A stretch of 64,000 nt of DNA from Chloroflexi bacterium GWB2_49_20 (GCA_001796335.1 MGMF01000026.1:124001-188000); one strand, 5' to 3'. Positions 9,176 through 19,890 are shown, numbered from the stretch's first letter. The notes: generated by a model from the sequence alone, not told the origin. Numbers and translations are program-made.

Positions 9176-12031
9176 TCACAATTTCGAGCGGGTCAACGCC
9201 TGGTCATACCACATCAGGAGTTTGGGGTCTTCTTGAAGGGCATCCTCAGAAATTTTTTCAGCCACAGCAATGATCAGCTTATAATCTCGATCTTGCCATG
9301 CTTTTTTAAATCCGGCGCGCACAGCCTCAATTCGAAATACCTTTAATTTCTTTCCGGGGAAATTTTTATATCCCTCAAAATCCTTTAATAACGTTCTCTC
9401 ACGAAGTTTCTCCAACTGTTGAGCGTTATTCAGATCGGGTACGTACCAGCGCCCTTTTACCAGTGTGTGAATATGATTGGATGCAATTTCACGGCTCTGA
9501 CTTTTAACCATATTTCGCATCTCATCATCTCGCATCATCCAAGTCCAAATTTGCTCTGGAATCAGTCCGGTGCCATCAAAGGACAGGAAGTTTTGTTCCA
9601 ATATTTCTGAAAGTTCCAAAGTTTTTTCATGTTTTTCCCAAGCATTGGTCTCGCGAATGAATTTTGGAAAGAGATCCTGGTAAGTTTGGGGATGGGCTTC
9701 CAACTGCTGACGTAACCAGAGTATGGCACTAGATTCATCAGTGACAAATAGTTGAAGTTGATGCACCTGTTGCACCTGCAAGCGCGCCTGGTCATATTCA
9801 CCCACTTGATCCGGTAAAAAATACATTCCATCTCGTTCAGGAAAGCGTTGTTCTAACCCTGCAAAAAATTCTGTAGTAGACATCGGCACTAGGAAATTAC
9901 GCTGTACATGAAAGGCAACCATGCGATCAAATAGCAGAAATCCTTGACGCTCAAGATTGACCATCAGGTTATTTTCTACTTGATTGATTATTGGCAATTT
10001 GCCCAAATGATAACGCACGAACTCCCAGGCACTTTCTTCGGTGCCGGCTGTTAGGCGAGTGCGTTCTTCCAGATTGCCATTCGGTTTGTATGCTGAGATA
10101 ACAAGATCTTCTTTTGTTGCTGTAGGACCTATCATCGACTGAAGGCCACCTCTGGTTTTATCAAGAATTCTTACATCTGCAATTATGAAACCTACAAATT
10201 GAAGCGCTTCTTGTATTGCATTCCAAACACTATATTTTGAATTATGGAATTCAACCGTTATCCATCGACCGGGCTTTAACGCATCATAGAACTTCATAAA
10301 ACACAAGGTCATCAGAGTTTGGTATTTGCTTAAACTTTTTCCTTGTGATTTACTTTCAATTGCTTCAGGAGATTGATTAGTTATACATTTCAACCAATAT
10401 TCACGGATCGAATTTAACTCTGAATACATAATATTTGCACCAAAAGGAGGATCTGTGAAAATATAATCAACTGAATTCGATATTGATATTGCTTGAGCGG
10501 CACAAGTGGATATAGTACTACTTGAATGGTTTGGTATTGCTTGGATTATTTTCTTAAATTGAAACTCATATTGGTCCAGAACATTATTTTCGACCCACAT
10601 TGAAGGTAAGTAATAAGTGTTTGCCATCGGACCTACTAAAGCTCTACTACCATGTTGGGGCATATATCTATTCATCTTGGTAATTTTTGGTAACACACTT
10701 CCATGTAGAAAATCCAAAACCATATTTAATCTATATGAAAAATTATTCAACTTTCTAAAATACTCACCTAATACCCATAGATTGCGGCGAGTATAAAAAT
10801 GGTGCACATGGCTAATACCTGCATGAACTCCTGCACGCCAAGTATCTCCCCATTCCGTGCCTTTAAACATCATCAGCTGAGTCGGGATTGGGTTAGGAAT
10901 CTCACTTTCCTCAATTTTAATAATCAAATCCAAATCAGTGGCATCAAGCCGTTTCTCAAAGCGTTTCTTTCCCACTCTGTAATTGATTAGTACCGGTATT
11001 TGCTTAGCTTGGCGAATGGTCTGTTTTAATTCCCGATCAAAACGAGTTTCCCATACACGCTCAACACGCAGAGAGCCACTGTCTTTTCTTGGATTTTTTG
11101 CCAAAAGAGTGGCACAGCTCGGACAGCTCCATTCCTCACGCATGGCACCACATTCATGATCTACCGCTATTTCCCAATACACCATTTCTTTTCCGCAATT
11201 GGGACACAAATACACATCTGACCAGACTGTGTAATTAATTTTCCCTTTTTTCCGGTTTAAGGCATCGCAGTGCGGATGCCAAGTTTCATACATCCAGCCA
11301 CATTCCTGTTCCATTTCCATCAAAATACGCTGAAATTCGACCACAAAAGCGACCGGATCCACTGGCGTATTGTAGTTGTACGATATAAAGGTAGCCGCTG
11401 GTGAAAGATCGTTCAGAACTGCCTTACGAGCTCCAATATGAGCAATGATTTTGTTTCCATCCCAGACCACACCCTTCTCATCCACGCGGTAACCCAATTC
11501 TTCCACGCTTTTCTTATCACTGCATAACTGTGCTGCAACCCCCGCCATACCAGTGCCACAAAAGCCGTCAAAAACGATATCACCGGGGTCGGTGTAGTGC
11601 AAAATATAGCGCATGATAGCTTTGTGAGGTACTTTAGTATGGTAAGAATGAGCATTATAGATTGGATCATTCTTCCCTTCAGAGATATCTGCTGCGTAAG
11701 GTTCCCGCTGGTTGGCCTCTTCTTGTAAACCCAGATCAGAGCGGGTAATCTGGCGTTCTTTTTGCCATGTTGCCATCACTTCCTCTAAAAATGGGTTGGG
11801 GCAAGCTGTGTAATAGGGCGGATCGGAGAGGCGCAGAATATCTTCATCTTCTCCAATTGGAAAGCCCTCTATATTGCGAAATTCCGGGTCCTGCAATTTT
11901 TCACGCAACAGTTCAATAAAGTACTTCCGGCGCACTTCATCATTTTCAAAAGTCATGCCCAGGCATTCCACCGGTCCCTGTTTTTTTTCGATGTGCTCAT
12001 TGAATAATTGATCTTGTTGCGCGGTAGTCAT
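9176..12031 (-). CDS. pglXI: Type 3 BREX adenine-specific methyltransferase, first copy
   Basis: A 951-residue N6-adenine methyltransferase. The N-terminal block KQGPVECLGMTF and SDPPYYTACPNPFL is shared with the next gene. FDGFCGTGM (SAM binding) is at residues 154-162, a zinc-ribbon region (CPNCGKEM ... CPSC) follows, and TDPPFGANI (catalytic) lies near residue 525. It should modify host DNA at a BREX recognition site and provide the self/non-self mark. The segment encoded by roughly 10130-10960 (residues about 357-634) is strikingly AT-rich compared with the rest of the gene, which suggests exchange of an internal segment. An SD-like GGAG precedes the ATG. Confidence 0.85.
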   Translation of the reverse strand: MTTAQQDQLFNEHIEKKQGPVECLGMTFENDEVRRKYFIELLREKLQDPEFRNIEGFPIGEDEDILRLSDPPYYTACPNPFLEEVMATWQKERQITRSDLGLQEEANQREPYAADISEGKNDPIYNAHSYHTKVPHKAIMRYILHYTDPGDIVFDGFCGTGMAGVAAQLCSDKKSVEELGYRVDEKGVVWDGNKIIAHIGARKAVLNDLSPAATFISYNYNTPVDPVAFVVEFQRILMEMEQECGWMYETWHPHCDALNRKKGKINYTVWSDVYLCPNCGKEMVYWEIAVDHECGAMREEWSCPSCATLLAKNPRKDSGSLRVERVWETRFDRELKQTIRQAKQIPVLINYRVGKKRFEKRLDATDLDLIIKIEESEIPNPIPTQLMMFKGTEWGDTWRAGVHAGISHVHHFYTRRNLWVLGEYFRKLNNFSYRLNMVLDFLHGSVLPKITKMNRYMPQHGSRALVGPMANTYYLPSMWVENNVLDQYEFQFKKIIQAIPNHSSSTISTCAAQAISISNSVDYIFTDPPFGANIMYSELNSIREYWLKCITNQSPEAIESKSQGKSLSKYQTLMTLCFMKFYDALKPGRWITVEFHNSKYSVWNAIQEALQFVGFIIADVRILDKTRGGLQSMIGPTATKEDLVISAYKPNGNLEERTRLTAGTEESAWEFVRYHLGKLPIINQVENNLMVNLERQGFLLFDRMVAFHVQRNFLVPMSTTEFFAGLEQRFPERDGMYFLPDQVGEYDQARLQVQQVHQLQLFVTDESSAILWLRQQLEAHPQTYQDLFPKFIRETNAWEKHEKTLELSEILEQNFLSFDGTGLIPEQIWTWMMRDDEMRNMVKSQSREIASNHIHTLVKGRWYVPDLNNAQQLEKLRERTLLKDFEGYKNFPGKKLKVFRIEAVRAGFKKAWQDRDYKLIIAVAEKISEDALQEDPKLLMWYDQALTRSKL

Positions 12032-12087
12032 ATAGCTATTCTCCGAATGCAGGTTTGTCAGTGATCAAGGTAATGATGTCCAATCGG

Positions 12088-13164
12088 CTATTCAAAAATG
12101 ATCAATTCTTTCTTTGGACCTATATTCGCAAATTCAATGACACCATCGGCTGTTGTCCAAAACATGAGACGAAAGCCTTCATTACTCTTTGTAAGGTGTG
12201 TACGCCAGGCTAGTGCTCGATCTGATCCTCTTGTCCTTTGAGCCGATTGAGAACGTTCATCCTCTCGAAATTCTTCCACATCATTCTTGGGTATTCCAAG
12301 AATGATCCTAGCGCAACTTTCTATCAATAATCTCGCCCAATCATGGCGAGCGTGGAATCCATATGAATGAATTGAACCTAAGAAGTGAGCTCCGAATGTG
12401 TATATAGAAAATTCTTTTCTGTCAGTTGGTAAACCAATTTCACGGTGAAGAATTATCATTTTATTGATCGCATCAGTCACATTACCTACCGAAGATGCTT
12501 CATCCCATAAATCTAGCACATCCATAGATATAAGAACATTGTTGTATCCAAAACAAACAGTTAGCTCATGATTTAGTTTTATTGGAAAATCCGCATCATT
12601 AACGAAAAATTGACTGTTTTCTGAAAGCTCAATTAATAGGACTTCAACATTTGAAGAAACTTTATCATTTTCATCGACATCTAAACATTCATTGGTGGCA
12701 AAATAACACTCGGGTTGGATGGATTCTAAATATTTTTCTCCTATCCCGACCAAAGCCAAAGTTTCAGTTAATGCTTTAGATGTGTTTTCCCCTAACCTAT
12801 TTAGAAATAAATCTGGAGAGATATTTACAGTTTTCTCTTCAAAACAAATATCTTGGATTTCTAAATGATCTTCCAATCGTGGAGTTCTATCTAGTATATT
12901 TCTAAGGACAAGATTGATTGTCTCTTCGTCTGCATTATCTGCATCAAACTTGTTGAGTAAAGTAGTCAATCGACCATCAAACGGAATCCATTTATCTTGA
13001 TAAAGCCCATTAACACATGTGTCAGATATGAAAACTGGTAATTCTTTTCGATAGATAGCCTCTGACCAATTTAGTAAGCCTTCCACGAAATTATCCAATT
13101 GATCCGATGAATTACAAGGGTTTGGTAATAAAACTAAATAGGGATCAATAACAATGCATGTCAT
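12088..13164 (-). CDS. Unknown protein embedded in BREX operon, partner of the AAA ATPase
   Basis: A 358-residue protein I do not recognise. It begins MTCIVIDPYLVLLP, an Asp-containing hydrophobic strand reminiscent of PIN-like or other alpha/beta nuclease starts. The C-terminal block (RGSDRALAWRTHL ... FRLMFWTTADGVIEFANI, about residues 310-350) has the look of a compact beta-rich domain with conserved Arg, Trp and Glu. No signal peptide or membrane segment is visible. It starts 13 bases after the ATPase gene, so the two are translated together. Base composition is low in GC (for example 18 of 60 at 12601-12660) relative to brxC. A toxic effector controlled by the ATPase is a reasonable inference; an adaptor is equally possible. 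Confidence 0.55.
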   Translation of the reverse strand: MTCIVIDPYLVLLPNPCNSSDQLDNFVEGLLNWSEAIYRKELPVFISDTCVNGLYQDKWIPFDGRLTTLLNKFDADNADEETINLVLRNILDRTPRLEDHLEIQDICFEEKTVNISPDLFLNRLGENTSKALTETLALVGIGEKYLESIQPECYFATNECLDVDENDKVSSNVEVLLIELSENSQFFVNDADFPIKLNHELTVCFGYNNVLISMDVLDLWDEASSVGNVTDAINKMIILHREIGLPTDRKEFSIYTFGAHFLGSIHSYGFHARHDWARLLIESCARIILGIPKNDVEEFREDERSQSAQRTRGSDRALAWRTHLTKSNEGFRLMFWTTADGVIEFANIGPKKELIIFE

Positions 13165-13177
13165 ATGTTTTCTCCCC

Positions 13178-15076
13178 TTATTTAACCTTTTGTTTATCTA
13201 CCTTTTTTTTCTCCAGACCAGCTCGAAGTATTTCTTCTGCTGCGCGTTGGGATTGGTCAAAAAAGCCTTCAGGCCAATCTTTTATAGCTCCATATTTATT
13301 GACATCAACAGGACGAAAAACAGAGTTTTCACCTTTTTTTTCTACAAAATACATTTTCATTAGAGACGAAATAGTTTCAGCTTGAGCACCAGCAGCACGG
13401 AACCGCAATCGATTAATGATGTATTCGCTATGAGTTTCAATTATGCATTGCTTTCCCAATATTGCCATTGAGAGAAAGAAATCCCCCAAGAGTGTTTGAA
13501 CCTTCGGATGCAAATGTAATTCAGGTTGTTCAATGATTAAGGTTGTATCCGGTTCTGCCAATAAACACATCACTAGGATGGGTAATACCTGGCTAATTCC
13601 AACACCGACATGGGTTAAATCATGAAAAACGCTGGTGCCTGGAGTTGTTACTTGAAGCTTATGACCATATTTTCCGCTGTCCTCAGTGTGAATCTTTTCT
13701 GCCACCCCCATATATTGTAACCAATCAATAACGGCTGCTTCAAGAGATCGTGAAATTACATCCGAACCAACGTTAGGTTCCGTAAAATTGCTCGTAGGTA
13801 TATATTTTATCTTTCGTTCTTTATTTAGATCTAAAACCGCTGCAGTAAATTCACCCTTCAAGCCAATATCGGCTGGATCAACGGAAGTAGCCAATGGGTA
13901 GAGAGGCTTAGGTTCATCACGCAATGGACCTAAGTATTTAACTCGATTTGAAAAAACAGACTCAATGAATCGCACTGCATACGATAAATACGAAGGCAGC
14001 TGGTTGATTTGAACTGAATTCTCGGACTCTTCAGAATCCATCACAAGTTCATGAATTTCTTCCCTAAGTTCAGGTTCATTCAGCTGGATTGCTTTCCGTA
14101 AGTTTAAACGGTCATTAGGATTAATTCGTCTTACCCCATCAATCCAATCTTCCAACGAAATCAGTGGATACTGATTATCCTGAATTAGAGTAGGTTGTCG
14201 CAATCCAGGAAGAACTTGCAGAATCAGCTCTTTGCTTATTCGATTAACTAGTAAATTAATTACCGGTTCCGGAATTAATGTATCTCCATCTAAAGATCTG
14301 CGGTATGATAAAAGATGCGAAGAAAAATCTGTAATTGTGTCGGAAATAATATTTGCCTTCTGTTCTCTGATATCGAACCTTGCTGCTACAATCCTTGGTA
14401 AAAAGTGACGTAATGTGCAACCAATTGGGGTCAAAGATTTTAGATCATCTTTGAATTCATTCAAAGATGAAGCATCGAGTTCTAAATCATACGCTAAGCT
14501 CTGTTGTGCTATCTCATCGTCTGGTTCTTCAACATCTAGCTCGCGGAGTTTTTCAGCATATGGTTTAGACCTTGTAACTTGGATTGATGCTTGATGTTCC
14601 AGGCCATCTTCTGTTTGATATATTGAGGAAATCTTGCTGGCGAAAAGCCGAGGATTTAATTGCAATAAATCCTGCTGAGGAAAGGTAGGATCGACATCGA
14701 ATGACACCTCACATGAAATGCTGCGAAGTGTGCTTTTTCTCCTTTTTCCATACAGCCTTGAGTAGGGCATTATCTCATCGGAATCGCTGGGTTTACATTC
14801 CCAACCGATAGCAATTTGATTTGAGTCGCTACCAAATGAACGTAAATCATCAAATTGACCAAGCTTTGTCAGAGGTCCATTTAAAACAACAGAACGAGAC
14901 TCTACTCTGCTTATAATAGTTTGATTTATTAAGAGCATGGATTGGAGAATTGTGCTTTTCCCACTACTATTAGGTCCGGCAAAAATAGTTAATTGTCCCA
15001 GAGGAAGGTAATCATCATTGTCTACTATTAAATTTCTTACTGATTTGAAATTAAACAATTTCCATTTCGTAATCAT
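13178..15076 (-). CDS. AAA/ABC-type ATPase (OLD-like, DUF3696-type) embedded in BREX operon
   Basis: A 632-residue SMC/OLD-like ATPase. The Walker A motif FAGPNSSGKST is at residues 32-42. The Walker B region IIEQPELHLHP lies near residue 510 and the switch histidine region IIETHSEYIINRLR near residue 545. The C-terminal KDWPEGFFDQ block is typical of DUF3696 proteins. A 330-residue insertion separates Walker A from Walker B. No TOPRIM nuclease domain follows, unlike full OLD enzymes, so the effector is probably the next gene. ATPases of this class commonly sense infection and release or activate a partner in antiphage systems. The gene lies between brxC and pglXI, 20 bases after brxC, and shares the AT-rich composition of its partner. 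Confidence 0.8.
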   Translation of the reverse strand: MITKWKLFNFKSVRNLIVDNDDYLPLGQLTIFAGPNSSGKSTILQSMLLINQTIISRVESRSVVLNGPLTKLGQFDDLRSFGSDSNQIAIGWECKPSDSDEIMPYSRLYGKRRKSTLRSISCEVSFDVDPTFPQQDLLQLNPRLFASKISSIYQTEDGLEHQASIQVTRSKPYAEKLRELDVEEPDDEIAQQSLAYDLELDASSLNEFKDDLKSLTPIGCTLRHFLPRIVAARFDIREQKANIISDTITDFSSHLLSYRRSLDGDTLIPEPVINLLVNRISKELILQVLPGLRQPTLIQDNQYPLISLEDWIDGVRRINPNDRLNLRKAIQLNEPELREEIHELVMDSEESENSVQINQLPSYLSYAVRFIESVFSNRVKYLGPLRDEPKPLYPLATSVDPADIGLKGEFTAAVLDLNKERKIKYIPTSNFTEPNVGSDVISRSLEAAVIDWLQYMGVAEKIHTEDSGKYGHKLQVTTPGTSVFHDLTHVGVGISQVLPILVMCLLAEPDTTLIIEQPELHLHPKVQTLLGDFFLSMAILGKQCIIETHSEYIINRLRFRAAGAQAETISSLMKMYFVEKKGENSVFRPVDVNKYGAIKDWPEGFFDQSQRAAEEILRAGLEKKKVDKQKVK

Positions 15077-15096
15077 CAGTCCTCCCGAATATTAGT

Positions 15097-18000
15097 TTAT
15101 TCAACAACGATCCTGATCTTGTTCGAATCTTTCCCCTTGGTCAAGTTTGCGAGATGTTCTTCAAAACGCTTACGATATTCCTGAACAGTCACAGGCGATC
15201 CACCGTTTTGCAGAACCAGGCGAAGATCATCCATCTTGATTGTGATCTTGGCTAAAGTGGATAGCGCTTCCTGTGCTGCCAGGATAAATTCATTGGGTAC
15301 CGGATCAGGTAGCTGACGATCGGTGAGAAATGCTCGAATAACTTTCTGGTATTCCGGACGCAGAAGTTCCAGGTTCACCTGGGTCATCGGATCTTCCAGA
15401 TTGTCCAACAACCCTTTGTTCCAATCCAGTATCAAGGCATCTAATTCTTGGTCCAATTGTTTGAGTTGGGCGCCGGCATTAATATTCACCGGCTCTGCTG
15501 CCGGTTTGAAACCGCAATGTGGGCAAACCGGATTTGATTGGAGACCCGATTCGGTTAATGCAAAGCAGGTTTTTAACCCAATTATCCGATTCTGAACATC
15601 ATTCAACTGACCGGAATGCATTAATTCGATAGTTGCCAGTTTGCGTAGCTGCTCAAGGCGGCTGTCGTGAAGTAGCGCTGCCTTGCGTTTATCTTCGTTC
15701 AGATTTAACCGGGCTTTGGTATGCAGGCCGCTGTATATAGTTTGATATTCCTTTTTGAGCTGCGCCAAGCTTTGAACAACTTGTTGACGGAAACCGGGTT
15801 GGTTGCGTTTTGCCGGAGACTTTAACTGGGCAATATTCTGTGCCTGCAGATCGTGCATTTTCTCGACCCAGGCATTCTCCGAAGGTAAAGCCAGAGCTGC
15901 CTGCGAACAGTAACTCGCCTGCGGATTCAAGTCAGTTACAAGGGTTTGAATGGCTTCCAATTCCTTGAGTGTAACTAGTGCCAACATATGTCCTTGAATA
16001 GTGGCTGTGTCCACGTTGAAATTCTTCAGTTTTCCGGGTGTGTTAAAAGCCTGCGCTGTTTCCAGGAAACCTTTTGCTGAAGTGATGCGTGACAAGAATT
16101 CGCTGCGTTCATTCTCTGCATAAAGGGGAGTTCCCCAGAAAGACAATCCAGATTGAATTGTCTGCTGAGCCATCACCAGGCGGTTGACCATTTCGCTGAT
16201 TTTAGGGGTTAATTCTTGCATCACAATTTCATCGGCGTTTGAACCACCTTGTGTAACCAATATTGCTTTACCCGGTTCCAGACCCACCAGGTCAAAGAGC
16301 AATTTGAGAGCTGGGGTGTTCCAATCCTTAGGAAATTCGATATATTTGAATCGGCTCAAATCATCAATCGATGTCGTTGCCAGGGTATCCAGCATACTCG
16401 CATCGAATTTCTTGCCAGGAATGGCAAGCACAAGATCTCCATTAAATACCAGCGCTGCCAGCAGAACAGTCACCCACTCTGGCTCAAGGCGATAGCGATC
16501 TGGCGACATATACTCAACGCCGTTTTCTTCAGTGATCAACTCTCCCCGGTTAAGTACCTGACCACTTCCCTTTTTTCTTAGCAGGTCCATAATGTAATTC
16601 GCATAATCCGAATTCCCGGGAGTTAATCTGTCACCATCCAATAAATTCAAGGCATCCAACACCGCGGTTGCCTGTTGTGTTTTGGTAACACCGCGGACCC
16701 AGCGTATGGCATCTTGTGCTGCTTGAGCGCGATTGTCATTGGTGATTGTTACCGAAAAAGTAGGATATTCCGGCGCATCATTTTGGAATGTGGGTGCCAG
16801 GCAAATACTGCTGATCATGTTCACCAGATCGCGAACATTCAGCTTGCTGGTGTTTAGCGCGATACCTACCTGGCCACTTTTGGCCCATTCAGCCACAGTC
16901 CGGCTGACACCCTGGCAGGTTACTTCATACGAAGTTGTGATATGTTGCAGCAACCATTTAACCATCGTATTTGAAGATTCGCTGGCTTTGTCTTCATAAG
17001 TTTTCTTATCCTGTCCGGAAGAAGTAGCAGCCAGATCCAGTGCTGCTGCATAACGCTTTAAGGCCAGGTGGAAATCATCATCCCCTTTGACCAGGCGCCA
17101 AAAAACTTCATCATTGCGTTTTTCATCCGTGAACACTGGGGCATCGTTGGGCTGGATAAAATAGATATAGAAATCTCGCTCTGGTTGAGCGGTCGATCGC
17201 TGGTTGGGAGTACCAAAGAACAGATATCCTTTTCTGGCAGCATGTCGCTCACGCCATTCCAATTCATACTCCCAGGCCATGTGCGTTCCTGGATAATAGC
17301 TATCTGTACGCTCCAGAATACGTGTTAATGCACCGAAGTAAGCCAGATCCAGACGGTCGGCATCTAAAGACTCGATACGCTTATCGATCAGTGTGGCATG
17401 ATCAACATCCTTATCCACATCCAGAAACATCTGCCCGCTGTCTTCCACCCTGGAAATAAATTGACCGTTGACCGTTTTAAGAATTTCCCGCAATACGGTT
17501 TCCACCTGGGTTAGCAGGTTGTCTGCCGGCTCGCCACCCATATCTTCTATACCAGTCTGGTAAAGGCATAATGTATCGCGTAGCTCCGATGCCGTTGGAC
17601 CCGTTTTTGCGCGAATATTATTCGTGGAAAGGCGATGTACCGAAAGTGCTTGAATGATCCTGCGCGCCATTGGCAAATAAGCCTTGCGCGTGAAACCCTG
17701 CTCGATGCGAGTTTCGAGTGTCAGACTGACATCAATTACTTTGCGTATATCTGGAACTGCACGGAATGCCGGGTTCTCGCGCAAGTTGTTCCAATAACTA
17801 TCGTAGGCAATAAATTTGGGTGTATCCTGGGGCACATCGTCATCCAAAATACGCTTCATGGCCAAAGAAAGGGTCTTTAGAACTTCGCGTTTTTCAACCA
17901 CCGTTATGCGGTCAAATATTTCAAAGTAATCAGGATGGATGGGGAACATATTGACATACTCGTCCAATCTTTCATTCATGTTCCCATAACAACGTGCAAA

Positions 18001-18861
18001 GCGTAACAGATATTCACGCACCTTAGATTGCTGTTCTATTGTTTTCTTTAACAATCTTTCAGAGATAACATACTTGACATCTTGGCGGGCAATCGTCACT
18101 TGTTCAAAACGAGCCTGTACACGCCGCATGCTATCCGAAACAAAAGAGAAACGCTCATTATCAAACAAGGTTTCCTGCACACCAGCCATAAAACGGAAGC
18201 GCAAGTCCTTCGATATCTCCCCGATCTCGCGTAAGAAACTCAAATCAAGGATCAATTCCTGGTCACGTCTTGTACGCAAATAATCCAACAGCTCATCTGC
18301 CACCAATAATAGACCCTGGTCAGGATACTTTTTCTCGAAGGAGACCATCATCTGTTCAAAGGCTTCTTTGTAAGAAGAGACCTGGTTTGCCTCAGGAAAA
18401 GTAAACTTCACCCCGAGCGTGGCGAGGTATTCTTCTAATTCAGCCACCAGGATATCGCGTAACGGCATGGTGGTATAGCCGATTTCCGTACGAATGACCT
18501 TGAATTTTCCGGAAATCTTTTTCAATTCATCTGCTACGGATGTATATTGTCCGTCTGGCTTTTTTACTTTTTCTGATGGACGGATAAATGCGGCCAGCTC
18601 AGAATGTTCAACAACTGCTGAGAGAAAAGACATCAAATGCGATTTACCTGTACCATAATTCCCCACCACCATCAGGCCTTTATTGTCAAAAGGTTCATCG
18701 AATTGCAGGTTGGGGATCACCAGGTTAACAATTCGATCCGCCATGTCTTTGGAGATCACATAAGACCCTACCAACCGTTGCGCATTCATAAGTTGATCGG
18801 CAGATCGGAGTTGAATAACAGATTCGATTGGCTCAAATTGGATTAATTCGCGATACTTCAT
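15097..18861 (-). CDS. brxC: BREX ATPase BrxC
   Basis: About 1254 residues, the largest BREX component. The P-loop [11 protein letters not shown] is at residues 67-77 and a Walker B-like [12 protein letters not shown] lies near residue 190. A long helical body follows, and a late zinc-finger-like CPHCGFKP is near residue 1110. BrxC/PglY is an AAA+ ATPase that forms large assemblies with other BREX proteins and is needed for phage exclusion. I chose the ATG at 18861 because AGGAG lies 6 bases upstream and the protein then begins [16 protein letters not shown], the usual BrxC start; an upstream ATG at 18900 would overlap brxF. The segment is GC-richer than the two genes downstream. Confidence 0.9.
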   Translation of the reverse strand: MKYRELIQFEPIESVIQLRSADQLMNAQRLVGSYVISKDMADRIVNLVIPNLQFDEPFDNKGLMVVGNYGTGKSHLMSFLSAVVEHSELAAFIRPSEKVKKPDGQYTSVADELKKISGKFKVIRTEIGYTTMPLRDILVAELEEYLATLGVKFTFPEANQVSSYKEAFEQMMVSFEKKYPDQGLLLVADELLDYLRTRRDQELILDLSFLREIGEISKDLRFRFMAGVQETLFDNERFSFVSDSMRRVQARFEQVTIARQDVKYVISERLLKKTIEQQSKVREYLLRFARCYGNMNERLDEYVNMFPIHPDYFEIFDRITVVEKREVLKTLSLAMKRILDDDVPQDTPKFIAYDSYWNNLRENPAFRAVPDIRKVIDVSLTLETRIEQGFTRKAYLPMARRIIQALSVHRLSTNNIRAKTGPTASELRDTLCLYQTGIEDMGGEPADNLLTQVETVLREILKTVNGQFISRVEDSGQMFLDVDKDVDHATLIDKRIESLDADRLDLAYFGALTRILERTDSYYPGTHMAWEYELEWRERHAARKGYLFFGTPNQRSTAQPERDFYIYFIQPNDAPVFTDEKRNDEVFWRLVKGDDDFHLALKRYAAALDLAATSSGQDKKTYEDKASESSNTMVKWLLQHITTSYEVTCQGVSRTVAEWAKSGQVGIALNTSKLNVRDLVNMISSICLAPTFQNDAPEYPTFSVTITNDNRAQAAQDAIRWVRGVTKTQQATAVLDALNLLDGDRLTPGNSDYANYIMDLLRKKGSGQVLNRGELITEENGVEYMSPDRYRLEPEWVTVLLAALVFNGDLVLAIPGKKFDASMLDTLATTSIDDLSRFKYIEFPKDWNTPALKLLFDLVGLEPGKAILVTQGGSNADEIVMQELTPKISEMVNRLVMAQQTIQSGLSFWGTPLYAENERSEFLSRITSAKGFLETAQAFNTPGKLKNFNVDTATIQGHMLALVTLKELEAIQTLVTDLNPQASYCSQAALALPSENAWVEKMHDLQAQNIAQLKSPAKRNQPGFRQQVVQSLAQLKKEYQTIYSGLHTKARLNLNEDKRKAALLHDSRLEQLRKLATIELMHSGQLNDVQNRIIGLKTCFALTESGLQSNPVCPHCGFKPAAEPVNINAGAQLKQLDQELDALILDWNKGLLDNLEDPMTQVNLELLRPEYQKVIRAFLTDRQLPDPVPNEFILAAQEALSTLAKITIKMDDLRLVLQNGGSPVTVQEYRKRFEEHLANLTKGKDSNKIRIVVE

Positions 18862-18883
18862 GCTAGCTCCTGGTACATTTGCA

Positions 18884-19363
18884 TTAATTTGAATAATCAA
18901 GAAGCGAAATTATATTTAGATCCCCGATCGGGTATCTTCGATATTCCGGATGTTCTGGTACTGCATATGTAAGATAACCTTTCGTAATTAAACCATTCCA
19001 CATGACAATGATAATTTTATTGCGAGAAAGCCCTTGCAACAATCGCAACGGATCTTGTCTGAGTTCCGGTTCAAAAAGAATTTCAATATGGTCGAGTAGA
19101 ACTGAATTGCCGTCAAAACGATTTATGATTTGATCAACTAGTTGCGGCAATTTTAAAGCCCTCTGGCGCTCGGTTAGATCAAGGAGCATCTGGCTCAGTT
19201 CTAACCCAAGATTGATATAACCAGATCCCAATTGGTTTACCAAATCTTTTATGTCGAAATCTATAGCCTGGATATTTGGATTAAGGACAATTATGAGTCG
19301 GTGATATTGCTGTGGTGCGTGCTCTATTCGATCACGCAGTGCATCTTGTAAAGTCTTCATCAT
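18884..19363 (-). CDS. brxF: BrxF-like protein of type 3 BREX lacking Walker A
   Basis: A 159-residue protein at the brxF position, directly before brxC. The C-terminal part has the family signatures [27 protein letters not shown] (Walker B-like), [18 protein letters not shown] and the HPEYRRY motif. BrxF is described as a small P-loop protein of type 3 BREX. Here the first beta strand reads [14 protein letters not shown] where a GxxGxGK[ST] loop is expected, so the nucleotide-binding motif looks lost or replaced. It may act as an inactive subunit with BrxC, or use another site. The start is one of two adjacent ATGs (19363 or 19360). Confidence 0.75.
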   Translation of the reverse strand: MMKTLQDALRDRIEHAPQQYHRLIIVLNPNIQAIDFDIKDLVNQLGSGYINLGLELSQMLLDLTERQRALKLPQLVDQIINRFDGNSVLLDHIEILFEPELRQDPLRLLQGLSRNKIIIVMWNGLITKGYLTYAVPEHPEYRRYPIGDLNIISLLDYSN

Positions 19364-19366
19364 GGT

Positions 19367-19570
19367 TTATGGATTTTGTTGTATATATGAACGTTTTTCT
19401 TCCAACCAGTGATCAATTGCCTCTTTGCGAAAGCGCCAATGACGCCCGACCTTTTGGCAAGGGATTCTTCCCTCCTGAGCCAATTTATAGAGAGATGAAG
19501 AAGAAATTCTCAAATATTGAGCTGTTTCAGATATATTCATGATTTCTGGTGGGTTATTAATAATCGTCAT
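19367..19570 (-). CDS. Excisionase/MerR-type helix-turn-helix protein, first gene of BREX operon
   Basis: A 67-residue DNA-binding protein. Nearly all of it is one excisionase-type HTH_17 domain: ISETAQYLRISSSSLYKLA, then IPCQKVGRHWRFRKEAID. Such proteins either regulate their own operon or act as recombination directionality factors. It is the first gene downstream of a good minus-strand promoter and ends 3 bases before brxF, so autoregulation of the BREX operon is the likelier role. The ATG at 19570 is preceded by a GAGG ribosome-binding sequence at normal spacing. Confidence 0.75.
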   Translation of the reverse strand: MTIINNPPEIMNISETAQYLRISSSSLYKLAQEGRIPCQKVGRHWRFRKEAIDHWLEEKRSYIQQNP

Positions 19571-19613
19571 ATCAACCTCGGCAGATAATTGAACCTTTCA
19601 CCCGCTTACTGTC

Positions 19614-19643
19614 AATATAGCAGATATTAGTAGTTATTGTCAA
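19614..19643 (-). promoter_or_regulatory. Sigma70-type promoter for the BREX operon
   Basis: On the minus strand there is a TTGACA -35 box (19638-19643), an 18-base spacer, and a TATATT -10 box (19614-19619), about 45 bases upstream of the first ATG of the BREX operon. The -35 box is a full consensus match. The region 19644-19861 between this and the divergent promoter contains no gene I can support. Confidence 0.6.
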
Positions 19644-19861
19644 CTGAAAATAAGTAACTGTCTTTTGTGGCTGCTTTATTGCCAGCAGTTAAACAACCCG
19701 CTGCCTTGTACCGTGCATTTTAACCTGTTGCCGGCTACATTTCCAGTTTACTCGAATCTTTAATATACATATGTAGCAGTTCATCCAGTTTCTTATTCTT
19801 TCCGAGGGCTTTGCCCTATTCTTGAAAAACGGGACATTACTACTTATATATAACAATACTA

Positions 19862-19890
19862 TTGACTTTTTTGCGGATTATACGTAAAAT
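19862..19890 (+). promoter_or_regulatory. Sigma70-type promoter for rloAB
   Basis: TTGACT (-35, 19862-19867), exactly 17 bases, then TAAAAT (-10, 19885-19890). The first ATG follows at 19944 with a GAGGG ribosome-binding sequence. The promoter is divergent from the BREX promoter and lies about 220 bases away. Confidence 0.55.

Noticed and set aside
3584-19363. DISARM system
   Set aside because: The helicase is DrmD-like, but drmA/drmB are absent, while brxC, brxF, pglZ and pglX-type genes in type 3 order fix the identity as BREX.
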